NCBI GenBank assembly: GCA_043736395.1
Contig: JAYTCQ010000145.1
Location: 1-5,706, forward strand
DNA: 5,706 nt
Direction of reading: 5' to 3'
Origin: JAFDVL01 sp043736395
Lineage (GTDB): Bacteria > Acidobacteriota > Blastocatellia > RBC074
A program made the translations under genes and the position numbers. The notes beneath the pieces were generated by a model that had not been told where the DNA came from, searched no databases, and worked only from the letters and a program-made list of their open reading frames with translations. Shown here piece after piece: positions 1 through 5,594 of this stretch. How positions within the stretch are numbered: position 1 is the stretch's first letter; every line of letters starts with the position of its first letter.

Positions 1-76
1 CATGCACGATTTCGATCTCTACGATGATGTGCTGGAAGTCTGCGCTGGGCTTTGGAATTTCCAGCTATCTCGTTGA
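1..76 (+). CDS. 3' end of a gene cut by the window edge, possibly an IS5-type DDE transposase
   Basis: Frame 2 is open from the left edge to a TGA at 74-76 and gives 24 residues: MHDFDLYDDVLEVCAGLW followed by NFQLSR. The first Met is internal, since the gene enters from outside the window. The pattern 'evCaGLwNfql' near the end resembles the last helix of IS5-type transposases of the DDE_Tnp_4 group, which often finish with a motif like 'CCALHNFRLR'. That match is from memory over a very short stretch, so the family call is tentative. The other two forward frames give less protein-like sequence or an early stop. If it is a transposase, the right end of the insertion sequence should lie within roughly the next 100 bp, but its inverted repeat cannot be recognised without the left end. 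Confidence 0.4.
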   Translation, partial: MHDFDLYDDVLEVCAGLWNFQLSR

Positions 77-232
77 TTTTAAATGTCACAACAACTCTAT
101 TAATTAAAACTAATTTTAGGTGGCATTATAATTCCATGTGGTAAGATACGCCCCTATTAAGCTGTCAATCAAAAGAACAGCGTCAACAAGATTGTCGCCT
201 TTCCCTTACCTAATAATTTGTTTCAGGAATCG

Positions 233-262
233 TATGAATTCTGCTTGAGAAAAGAATTCATA
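233..262. repeat. Perfect 10-bp inverted repeat with 10-nt spacer
   Basis: TATGAATTCT (233-242) and AGAATTCATA (253-262) are exact reverse complements separated by GCTTGAGAAA. The arms are AT-rich and no T-run follows, so this is a poor intrinsic terminator for the gene ending at 76. It could be a binding site for a dimeric regulator, a small RNA stem or a remnant of a mobile element. The structure is visible; its role is unknown. Confidence 0.55.
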
Positions 263-379
263 GAATGTGAGGTTTCCTCTCATGCTCTCACGAACTGGCT
301 CGACAAATTTTAGATTTGAACGTCGGCGACTCAAAATGGCCTTCCGTCGTTTAGCCTCATCTCCTCAAAAACTTCTTTT

Positions 380-385
380 TATAAT
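380..385 (+). promoter_or_regulatory. Possible -10 box for gene A
   Basis: The hexamer TATAAT matches the sigma-70 -10 consensus exactly and lies 112 bp before the start of gene A. No good -35 box is present at the usual 16-18 bp spacing; the bases there read roughly TCATCT. If used, transcription would begin near 392 and the hairpin at 422-462 would fall in the 5' untranslated leader. In AT-rich intergenic DNA this hexamer can arise by chance, so support is weak. Confidence 0.25.
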
Positions 386-421
386 TTGGCGTCCCCCGGA
401 ATTTTCCCGTTACAACAAAAC

Positions 422-462
422 GGGCAAGCTTGCCTCAGTTTGGTCACTCAGCAAGCTCGCCC
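422..462 (+). promoter_or_regulatory. GC-rich hairpin in the leader of gene A
   Basis: GGGCAAGCTTGC (422-433) pairs with GCAAGCTCGCCC (451-462), 11 of 12 positions matching, around a 17-nt loop. The left arm also contains the self-complementary GGCAAGCTTGCC (423-434), so an alternative local or intermolecular pairing is possible. The hairpin ends 20 nt before the Shine-Dalgarno sequence and has no T-run after it, so it is not an intrinsic terminator of usual form. A leader regulatory element or an mRNA-stabilising stem is plausible. I could not match it to a known riboswitch class. Confidence 0.5.
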
Positions 463-482
463 TATCTATTAACAATTTCCAT

Positions 483-489
483 AAGGAGG
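483..489 (+). promoter_or_regulatory. Ribosome binding site of gene A
   Basis: AAGGAGG lies 7 nt before the ATG at 497. This strong Shine-Dalgarno match fixes the start. Another ATG at 492 is out of frame and too close to be used. Confidence 0.85.
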
Positions 490-496
490 AAATGTC

Positions 497-3154
497 ATGT
501 CTAAATTACACCTGTCATACACGACAGTCAAGACGCGTATAAGCGCAAAATTCCGGTATTTATTACTGGCACTCATCGCAATAGGTATTGGGTTTGCAAT
601 GACTGGACTCACTAAAACGGTGACTCCCGCAACCGCCGCGAACAGCAGTAAAGTACGACAAGTACCAGCCATTACACATAAGCTGGTAGCTTCGTATTAC
701 AGCGTCAAAGAAAATCTGAATGCCACGCTCATGCTCAGTAATCAAGGGCTGGCGCAACTTTCCGTGCGCGTCCATTTGTTTAGTAAAAGTGGCACCGCGC
801 TTGATTTGCCCGCCTTTACCTTAAGCGGAAACGAAGTCAGGGCGGTGGATTTGCGGCAATCCATTCCCGCCGGATCAGCCTTCGAGGAAGGGAGTCTTGA
901 GGTGAATTACGACGGGCGTCCCCTGGAACTTGGCGGGGTAGTCGCCTTAATGAATCCGGCACAAAGTCTAATGTTTGAAGAAGAATTGACTGAGCCAGCA
1001 AGGGCGGCAGATTCTACTCGCTTGGAAGGAGTGTGGTGGCGACCTACTGGAAGTTCAGAAGTCCGTGTTGCTGTGTCAAATAACAGCAATGCAGCAGTTT
1101 CAGTGACAGTTCAGACGTCAGGCGAAGGCCCAGGGAATTCCAATTCCAAAACGGTGACGCTCGCCGCGCGTGCAACGCGTGTTTTAACTACTGAAGATCA
1201 TAACGGCAACGATGAACTTCCGCTGAATGGCACTGCGGGTGGAATCTCAATCAGTTACACAGGCGCTCCTGGAGTAGTTGTTGCGCACGGGTTAATTCAG
1301 GAGCCCTCAAAGGGATTTTCTAATGTCATTGATTTTGCCGATCCACAAAAATCGAAGTTAACCAGATTGGATGGAACTGGATTACGTTTTGGATCAGTTG
1401 GTGGGCAGCCACTAAATCAGATCGTAGTTTTGCGCAATATTAGCAACGCTCCGGTCACTGTCAGTGGTCGCGTCCCATACACGTTATCAAATGGAATTCA
1501 GGCGACAGCGACGATTCAAAGTTTTCAACTCACGCCAGGCGATGTGAAGAAAATGAATCTGCCTTCGATTGCATCCCCTGATCAAATCACGGCAGCAGGA
1601 TTAGAATTCAATTACACCGGGACTATCGGCAGCGTGATTGGTTCAGCGTTAAGCTATAGCAATGATCGCAACCAAGTGTTTCGCGTTCCGTTACGCGATG
1701 CGCAGGTACAAGCAAGCAGCACGGGAACTTACCCTTGGAGTATTGGTAGTACGACCTCAACCATGGTTTACCTCAAGAATGTGACGAATAGTCCAAAACA
1801 ATTCGGGCTGTCAGTGCGTTTTGCTGGTGGAAATTATGTGTTGGAGGAAAAGACAATTTTGGCTGGGCAGTCTATATCTTTTGATCTTCGGAGCTTGCGC
1901 GATAATCAAATACCGGACGGAAATGGCAACGTGATACCATTGAATATTACCAATGGTCAGGCGCATTGGTCAGCTCGCGGCGCGTCCAAGCCAATGATCG
2001 GTCGCGCCGAGCAGCCTGATATTACCAATGGAATGAGTATGACATCTGCCTGTGGAATCTACTGTCCAGACAGTTTTTTATATGCCTGGATGACTCCTGC
2101 TAGTGCCAGTGGGTTCATTGGCGACACGACGCAGTTCACGGTTTTTCGTGAAATGGTTGATTGCTTTGGAAACCGCTATACGCAGCAATACTCTCCATAC
2201 AACTGGTCGTGCGATAATCCATCTGTCGCGACGGTGAACCAAAACGGACTTGCTACAGCGGTCGGAGTTGGTAGTAGCAATGTTCGCAATCCATTTCAAG
2301 CGTTTACTTACACTGATGAGGGGAGCTATTGTTCGGAGTACGAATTTACGGCGGAACCGACGGCGAGTTGTACTGTTCAGCAATGTACGATTTCAATTCA
2401 AGAGGAAACAATATCGCCTGGTACAACTACGATCCCTACGCTTCCTATTCGTAACCCTGCCCAACTCATAGTGCAGCGATCTCATACCTTTGAAACAATT
2501 CCTAGCCCGTCAACCTGCCCAGTAACATGGAGTGTAACTTCGGGACCGGGAAGTCTTTTGGGTGGTGTGAACTCTGTTACATCGCAGTTACTTGGAAATT
2601 CTGTTGGAACAATCTTACTAAGAGCAACAACAGCGGGGAATCAGTTTGCTCAAATTAGTGTGCCTGTCGTAAACATGCGAGAAGTTAATGTCACAGTTTG
2701 GATTGTTAGGGATAGTAATGGGGCAAATGCTGCTGTTGACCAGAATCGTGTAGATAGCGACATCGCCGACTCTAATTTAATCTGGCAACAATGTGGTATC
2801 CATTTCAATCTTGTGAACACTTTATTTATTGATAACTCAGCTTTCCTTGACCCTGGGAGCTTAACTGTAAGAAACCAATTGAGAAACACAAATACTAATA
2901 CAGGAGGGATAGAATTGTATTATGTAAATAGTTTTCCTGATCAAGCTGGTACTGTAGGGTTAACGACAATTGACGGAGCTATTGTTAGAAGCAATAGTGA
3001 GTCAAGAACAACCGCGCATGAACTCGGTCATGCAATGGGGTTAACAGGAGAAGACAACGCTCTTATCAATGTCATGTATTTTAGTACAAGCCACTATGAG
3101 GCAGATATTAGGCTAAATCAGTGCACCGCACTCACAAGGTTCACATCCAACTAA
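497..3154 (+). CDS. Exported multidomain protein: four Ig-like repeats, Big-like domain, C-terminal metzincin-type protease
   Basis: This 885-residue protein starts at the ATG set by AAGGAGG. Residues 1-20 are basic, and 21-38 (YLLLALIAIGIGFAMTGL) form a hydrophobic core: a signal peptide (possible cleavage after ATAA, near 48) or a membrane anchor. Four degenerate repeats follow at about 60-165, 176-285, 293-400 and 406-505. Each has a 'L.N.SNAPV.V' strand, and the first three end in a segment like 'G.EFNYTG..G.V.A.' (partly altered in the fourth). Residues 515-630 form a Cys-rich Big-like domain (WSCDNPSVATVNQNGLATAV at 570-589), and 631-725 a second Ig-like segment. From 727 there is a zinc-protease-like domain with IWQQCGIHF (762-770), HELGHAMG (841-848) and a Met-turn NVMY (858-861). 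His841, Glu842 and His845 are in place, but the usual third ligand at 851 is Gly. A secreted or surface protease is inferred; its substrate is unknown. Base composition turns AT-rich after about 2580. Gene B follows after 35 bp. Confidence 0.85.
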   Translation: MSKLHLSYTTVKTRISAKFRYLLLALIAIGIGFAMTGLTKTVTPATAANSSKVRQVPAITHKLVASYYSVKENLNATLMLSNQGLAQLSVRVHLFSKSGTALDLPAFTLSGNEVRAVDLRQSIPAGSAFEEGSLEVNYDGRPLELGGVVALMNPAQSLMFEEELTEPARAADSTRLEGVWWRPTGSSEVRVAVSNNSNAAVSVTVQTSGEGPGNSNSKTVTLAARATRVLTTEDHNGNDELPLNGTAGGISISYTGAPGVVVAHGLIQEPSKGFSNVIDFADPQKSKLTRLDGTGLRFGSVGGQPLNQIVVLRNISNAPVTVSGRVPYTLSNGIQATATIQSFQLTPGDVKKMNLPSIASPDQITAAGLEFNYTGTIGSVIGSALSYSNDRNQVFRVPLRDAQVQASSTGTYPWSIGSTTSTMVYLKNVTNSPKQFGLSVRFAGGNYVLEEKTILAGQSISFDLRSLRDNQIPDGNGNVIPLNITNGQAHWSARGASKPMIGRAEQPDITNGMSMTSACGIYCPDSFLYAWMTPASASGFIGDTTQFTVFREMVDCFGNRYTQQYSPYNWSCDNPSVATVNQNGLATAVGVGSSNVRNPFQAFTYTDEGSYCSEYEFTAEPTASCTVQQCTISIQEETISPGTTTIPTLPIRNPAQLIVQRSHTFETIPSPSTCPVTWSVTSGPGSLLGGVNSVTSQLLGNSVGTILLRATTAGNQFAQISVPVVNMREVNVTVWIVRDSNGANAAVDQNRVDSDIADSNLIWQQCGIHFNLVNTLFIDNSAFLDPGSLTVRNQLRNTNTNTGGIELYYVNSFPDQAGTVGLTTIDGAIVRSNSESRTTAHELGHAMGLTGEDNALINVMYFSTSHYEADIRLNQCTALTRFTSN

Positions 3155-3176
3155 ATCGCAGAATTTTAATTTATAT

Positions 3177-3181
3177 GGAGG
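3177..3181 (+). promoter_or_regulatory. Ribosome binding site of gene B
   Basis: GGAGG lies 8 nt before the ATG at 3190. This favours 3190 over the in-frame GTG at 3121 (inside gene A, no binding site) and the in-frame ATG at 3175, which overlaps the motif. It shows that gene B is translated independently even if co-transcribed with gene A. Confidence 0.8.
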
Positions 3182-3189
3182 AAATAATT

Positions 3190-3792
3190 ATGAGAAACCT
3201 AATAATAGTTTGTTTACTTATTACTGGGTCATTAGATATTTTTGGTAGAATAGCTGTTCAATCTGATACAGAAACACTTGTTAAAAGAGTACTTCTTCAC
3301 AAAGGTACAGAGGGAGAAAAATATGATATAAAAAGTAAGTTAGAAGAAATTGGTCAACACCAGCAAATCGTCGAAATCTTATTGAAAATGGTTCAAGATG
3401 GAAAGTATGCCAAGCTTGGATCACCACAGGGGATGCTTATCCCGGCAGCTACATTTGCTTTAGGCGCACTAAAGGAGCCTCAGGCTGTCGCAGTATTAAA
3501 AGAAAATTTAAACGATGAAAAAGTTGACGATATTGTCCGTGCGCTATCTGCTAGGGCACTTAGCCAAATTGATTTAGAAGGTAATAAGCAAATACTCCTT
3601 GATGCCTTGCAAAATAAATCTAATTATTATCGCATTAGATTGGAGGCGGCAGAGGCGTTGGCTAATACTAAAGACCCAAATGTTCTCAAGACTTTGGATA
3701 AACACAGCAATGAGGAAAAAGACACACATGTCAAAAAGCAACTTGCTGCCTCAGCAGAGAAACTTAGGACGCGGATTCAAAGCAAGCGTTGA
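3190..3792 (+). CDS. Exported HEAT-like helical-repeat protein
   Basis: This 200-residue protein starts at the ATG 8 nt after GGAGG. The N-terminus (MRNLIIVCLLITGSLDIFGR) looks like a short signal peptide or anchor, so a periplasmic or envelope location is likely. The rest is all-helical with paired amphipathic helices: about 50-72 (LEEIGQHQQIVEILLKMVQD), 83-108 (IPAATFALGALKEPQAVAVL), 114-142 (VRALSARALSQI then ILLDAL) and 147-172 (RIRLEAAEALANTKDPNVLK). The 'A..ALG.L.......L...L' and 'R..AAEAL......V..L' patterns are typical of HEAT or PBS-lyase-like repeats, which act as binding scaffolds. No catalytic motif is seen. The C-terminus is basic (KLRTRIQSKR). It lies 35 bp after gene A with no terminator between, so a shared transcript is likely. 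GC is about 34% in the lines counted, well below the flanking genes. A partner or regulator role toward gene A is inferred from position only. Confidence 0.8.
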   Translation: MRNLIIVCLLITGSLDIFGRIAVQSDTETLVKRVLLHKGTEGEKYDIKSKLEEIGQHQQIVEILLKMVQDGKYAKLGSPQGMLIPAATFALGALKEPQAVAVLKENLNDEKVDDIVRALSARALSQIDLEGNKQILLDALQNKSNYYRIRLEAAEALANTKDPNVLKTLDKHSNEEKDTHVKKQLAASAEKLRTRIQSKR

Positions 3793-3838
3793 AAGCTCCT
3801 ACTCTGCAATGATTTATTATTCTGTAGTTTAGGAAAAT

Positions 3839-3874
3839 AAAAATGGCAGGGAAGTTATCCCTGCCATTTTTTTT
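3839..3874. terminator. Strong, probably bidirectional intrinsic terminator
   Basis: AAAAATGGCAGGGA (3839-3852) pairs perfectly with TCCCTGCCATTTTT (3858-3871) around an AGTTA loop. On the plus strand a run of eight T (3867-3874) closes the hairpin. On the minus strand the A-rich left side gives a T-run as well. It lies 46 bp after gene B and 17 bp after the end of mscL, so it fits a shared terminator between converging genes. Confidence 0.92.
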
Positions 3875-3891
3875 GTTACTGCTGAAATGAT

Positions 3892-4284
3892 TTATCTTTT
3901 CAATGAATCACGGATTTCCGCCAGTAATGCTTCTGATGGCGTAGGCGGTGGCGGGGGTGCTGCCTTTCTGAAATTATTGTAGGCTTTGACGACCATAAAA
4001 ATCACCAATGCCAAAATCAGGAAATTGATAACACTCATGATAAAACTGCCATATTGAAAAAGGTTTGGGACGACTTCACCTTTTTCGTTCGTATAAGTTC
4101 CAAGCTTCACGGCGAGATGGCTCAAGTCAGCTCCGCCAGTAAACATCCCAACAATCGGATTAATCAAATGCGTGACAAATGAATCAACTATCTTGCCGAA
4201 AGCGCCGCCGATGACGACACCTACGGCTAAATCCATGACGTTACCTTTGTTGATAAAGTCCTTAAATTCGCTAATCATTCCCAT
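3892..4284 (-). CDS. mscL: Large-conductance mechanosensitive channel MscL
   Basis: This 130-residue inner-membrane protein is the MscL channel, a homopentamer that opens under membrane tension to release solutes during hypo-osmotic shock. The N-terminal amphipathic helix (MGMISEFKDFINKGN) leads into TM1 (about 16-45), with L19, G22, V23, G26 and G30 at the same positions as the gate and helix-packing residues of the E. coli protein. The periplasmic loop is about 46-77, TM2 about 78-102 (YGSFIMSVINFLILALVIFM), and the cytoplasmic helix ends in EALLAEIRDSLKR after a five-proline linker. I chose the ATG at 4284 because it aligns residue for residue with the E. coli start and lies 11 nt after AGGAGG. 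A GTG at 4293 is in frame but only 2 nt from that motif. Length is normal (E. coli 136). The coding sequence converges on gene B across the shared terminator. Confidence 0.97.
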   Translation of the reverse strand: MGMISEFKDFINKGNVMDLAVGVVIGGAFGKIVDSFVTHLINPIVGMFTGGADLSHLAVKLGTYTNEKGEVVPNLFQYGSFIMSVINFLILALVIFMVVKAYNNFRKAAPPPPPTPSEALLAEIRDSLKR

Positions 4285-4295
4285 AGCTTTCACGG

Positions 4296-4301
4296 CCTCC
4301 T
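4296..4301 (-). promoter_or_regulatory. Ribosome binding site of mscL
   Basis: Read on the minus strand this is AGGAGG, followed by 11 nt and the ATG at 4284. The in-frame GTG at 4293 is only 2 nt away, too close for efficient initiation. The spacing to ATG is somewhat long, so the start is supported mainly by alignment with known MscL N-termini. Confidence 0.7.
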
Positions 4302-4513
4302 AAAATAGTAGTTTTCTAAAGTTTAAAATCGCAGAATTGCGATCATTATTTTTCCTGGAGTACGAACTTCGCTCACAGGATTGTTTTGGAGAGGAACGGA
4401 CAAAGAAGATTATTTTTTACTAATCAGGCCTTATAAGCGTAAGCGAAGAAATCGAGATTTGCAAGCAAAATATTTTACTTAACTAATTGAATTAAATGAT
4501 GTTAAAGGAATGC
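4302..4513. other. Intergenic region between the lipoprotein gene and mscL
   Basis: This AT-rich gap of about 210 bp separates two minus-strand genes. No GC-rich hairpin with a T-run follows the lipoprotein gene, so readthrough into mscL is possible, although the gap also leaves room for an mscL promoter. Small inverted repeats are present: ATCGCA/TGCGAT (4328-4333 and 4338-4343) and TTTGC/GCAAA (4458-4469). No convincing -35/-10 pair was found. Confidence 0.5.
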
Positions 4514-5581
4514 TTAGGATGGCTCAACGGTTTCTGAAAGTGTTTCGGAACGAGGACTTTCATTTCCGGCATTATCTATCGCGGTAATTTGATAAAAATA
4601 TTTTTGATTCGCTTTGACTTGTTTGTCGCTGAAAGTAATCGTGGTAATTGGACGGGGAGTGATTTTCGTCCAGGTCTTTTCGTCATCACTGCGATAAACA
4701 TTATATCCGATCACGTCAGGTTCAGAACTGGCTGGCCAGAAAATACTCACAAGTCCGCCGCGTGAAGCAATCGTAATCGAAGACGGCGCGGCAGGCGGGA
4801 AGGTGTCTTTCGGAATTACGGTCAAAATTTCACTGGGATCGCTTTCGATGATTTCACTGGCAGGCGCTCCAGTGCGAGGCAATGAAAGCGCACGGACGAA
4901 GTATTCGTATTTCGTATTGAATTGAAATTGCGTCTCGGTTAACGAAGGTTGGAGCGATGGTGACTTATTGACTTTGATAAAATCCGCATCGCTTTTGCGA
5001 TACAAATTGTAGCCCAGCACGTTCGCCGGTTGCGAGCCATTAAGATTGGCTTTCGGAGGCTGCCATTGAATCGTTAACTCTCTTTGGGTGACATCGTAGC
5101 GTAAAGCACCGGGAGCTTCGGCTACCAGGCTCAACGGCGCAACCAGGCCATAATTTGAAAGGTCAGCGGGACGATCTTCCATGTTGACTAAACGGACGGC
5201 ATATCTGAATCTGGTACGTTCGTTCGTGATCTTAAAATCTATCGGATCAGTGTAAGAAATCTGTGAGGTTGAACCGGGCAGCTGATTCACTGTCAATGAA
5301 TGAATCAAGGCGGCGTGAATCATAAAATCGTCTACGGTTACGCCCTGCGGATCGTCTACGGTTTCAGTGACGCGATAAATATCTACGCGTTTTAATTTAT
5401 CCGTCAAGGTCGCTTTACTGACGGGAAAGTTGATGATGATATTGGTGCCTTGCTGAATCGCAGTCAGGTCATTAACGATTAACGGAGCTTTTGGAATTGG
5501 TGGAAGTGGATCGCCGATTTTCCCACAGGCTGAGGTTAGGAAAATTGAAACCGTGAGCAAGAGAAGAAAATTCAATCTCAT
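4514..5581 (-). CDS. Outer-membrane-type lipoprotein with three fibronectin type III domains
   Basis: This 355-residue protein has a compact lipoprotein signal (MRLNFLLLLTVSIFLTSAC) with lipobox LTSA-C and modified Cys19. Gly at +2, not Asp, suits sorting to the outer membrane. After Cys19, CGKIGDPLPPIP resembles the 'CGxKGPL..P' start of the small LptM/YifL lipoproteins. Three FN3-like beta-sandwich domains follow: a divergent one at about 32-152 (ends with FRYAVRLVN), one at 155-257 (IQWQPP, GYNLYRKSD, YEYFVRAL) and one at 262-352 (SIFWPASSEPDVIGYNVYRS, YFYQITAIDNAGNES). No enzyme motif is seen, so a periplasmic or surface binding and scaffolding role is inferred. The ATG at 5581 is the only sensible start because an in-frame TAA lies 6 bp upstream. 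No Shine-Dalgarno sequence precedes it; an AT-rich stretch and then a palindrome stand there instead. Confidence 0.88.
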   Translation of the reverse strand: MRLNFLLLLTVSIFLTSACGKIGDPLPPIPKAPLIVNDLTAIQQGTNIIINFPVSKATLTDKLKRVDIYRVTETVDDPQGVTVDDFMIHAALIHSLTVNQLPGSTSQISYTDPIDFKITNERTRFRYAVRLVNMEDRPADLSNYGLVAPLSLVAEAPGALRYDVTQRELTIQWQPPKANLNGSQPANVLGYNLYRKSDADFIKVNKSPSLQPSLTETQFQFNTKYEYFVRALSLPRTGAPASEIIESDPSEILTVIPKDTFPPAAPSSITIASRGGLVSIFWPASSEPDVIGYNVYRSDDEKTWTKITPRPITTITFSDKQVKANQKYFYQITAIDNAGNESPRSETLSETVEPS

Positions 5582-5594
5582 AAATTTTTATGTA

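Larger units (their letters stand above)
77..496. other. Non-coding stretch ahead of gene A
   Basis: These 420 bases hold no convincing gene. A 91-codon open frame beginning with GTG at 267 runs into gene A in another frame; it has no Shine-Dalgarno sequence and an unlikely composition. The stretch does hold a perfect 10-bp inverted repeat (233-262), a TATAAT box (380-385), a GC-rich hairpin (422-462) and the ribosome binding site of gene A (483-489). The left part (77-180) is AT-rich and could include the right end of an insertion sequence if the upstream fragment is a transposase. Confidence 0.6.

Noticed and set aside
127..132. TATAAT as a promoter -10 box
   Set aside because: There is no -35 box at proper spacing and no gene starts within the next 360 bp; it sits in AT-rich DNA where the hexamer is easily found by chance.
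267..542. 91-codon open frame starting with GTG, overlapping the start of gene A
   Set aside because: It has no Shine-Dalgarno sequence, overlaps gene A in a different frame, and its translation is rich in Arg and Ser with no domain pattern. Gene A has a strong binding site.
2078..2383. 101-codon minus-strand open frame inside gene A
   Set aside because: It lies antisense to a well-supported coding region, has an Arg-rich shadow-like composition and lacks a binding site.
3121..3189. Longer version of gene B starting at GTG 3121
   Set aside because: It would overlap gene A by 34 bp, has no binding site and adds a non-signal-like segment. GGAGG before ATG 3190 and the signal-like N-terminus decide the start.
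3153..4338. 13-bp direct repeat AAATCGCAGAATT at 3153-3165 and 4326-4338, bracketing gene B and mscL
   Set aside because: One AT-rich 13-mer match in 5.7 kb is close to chance expectation (roughly 0.2-0.5 pairs), and the bounded segment cuts across the convergent genes with no other sign of an element.
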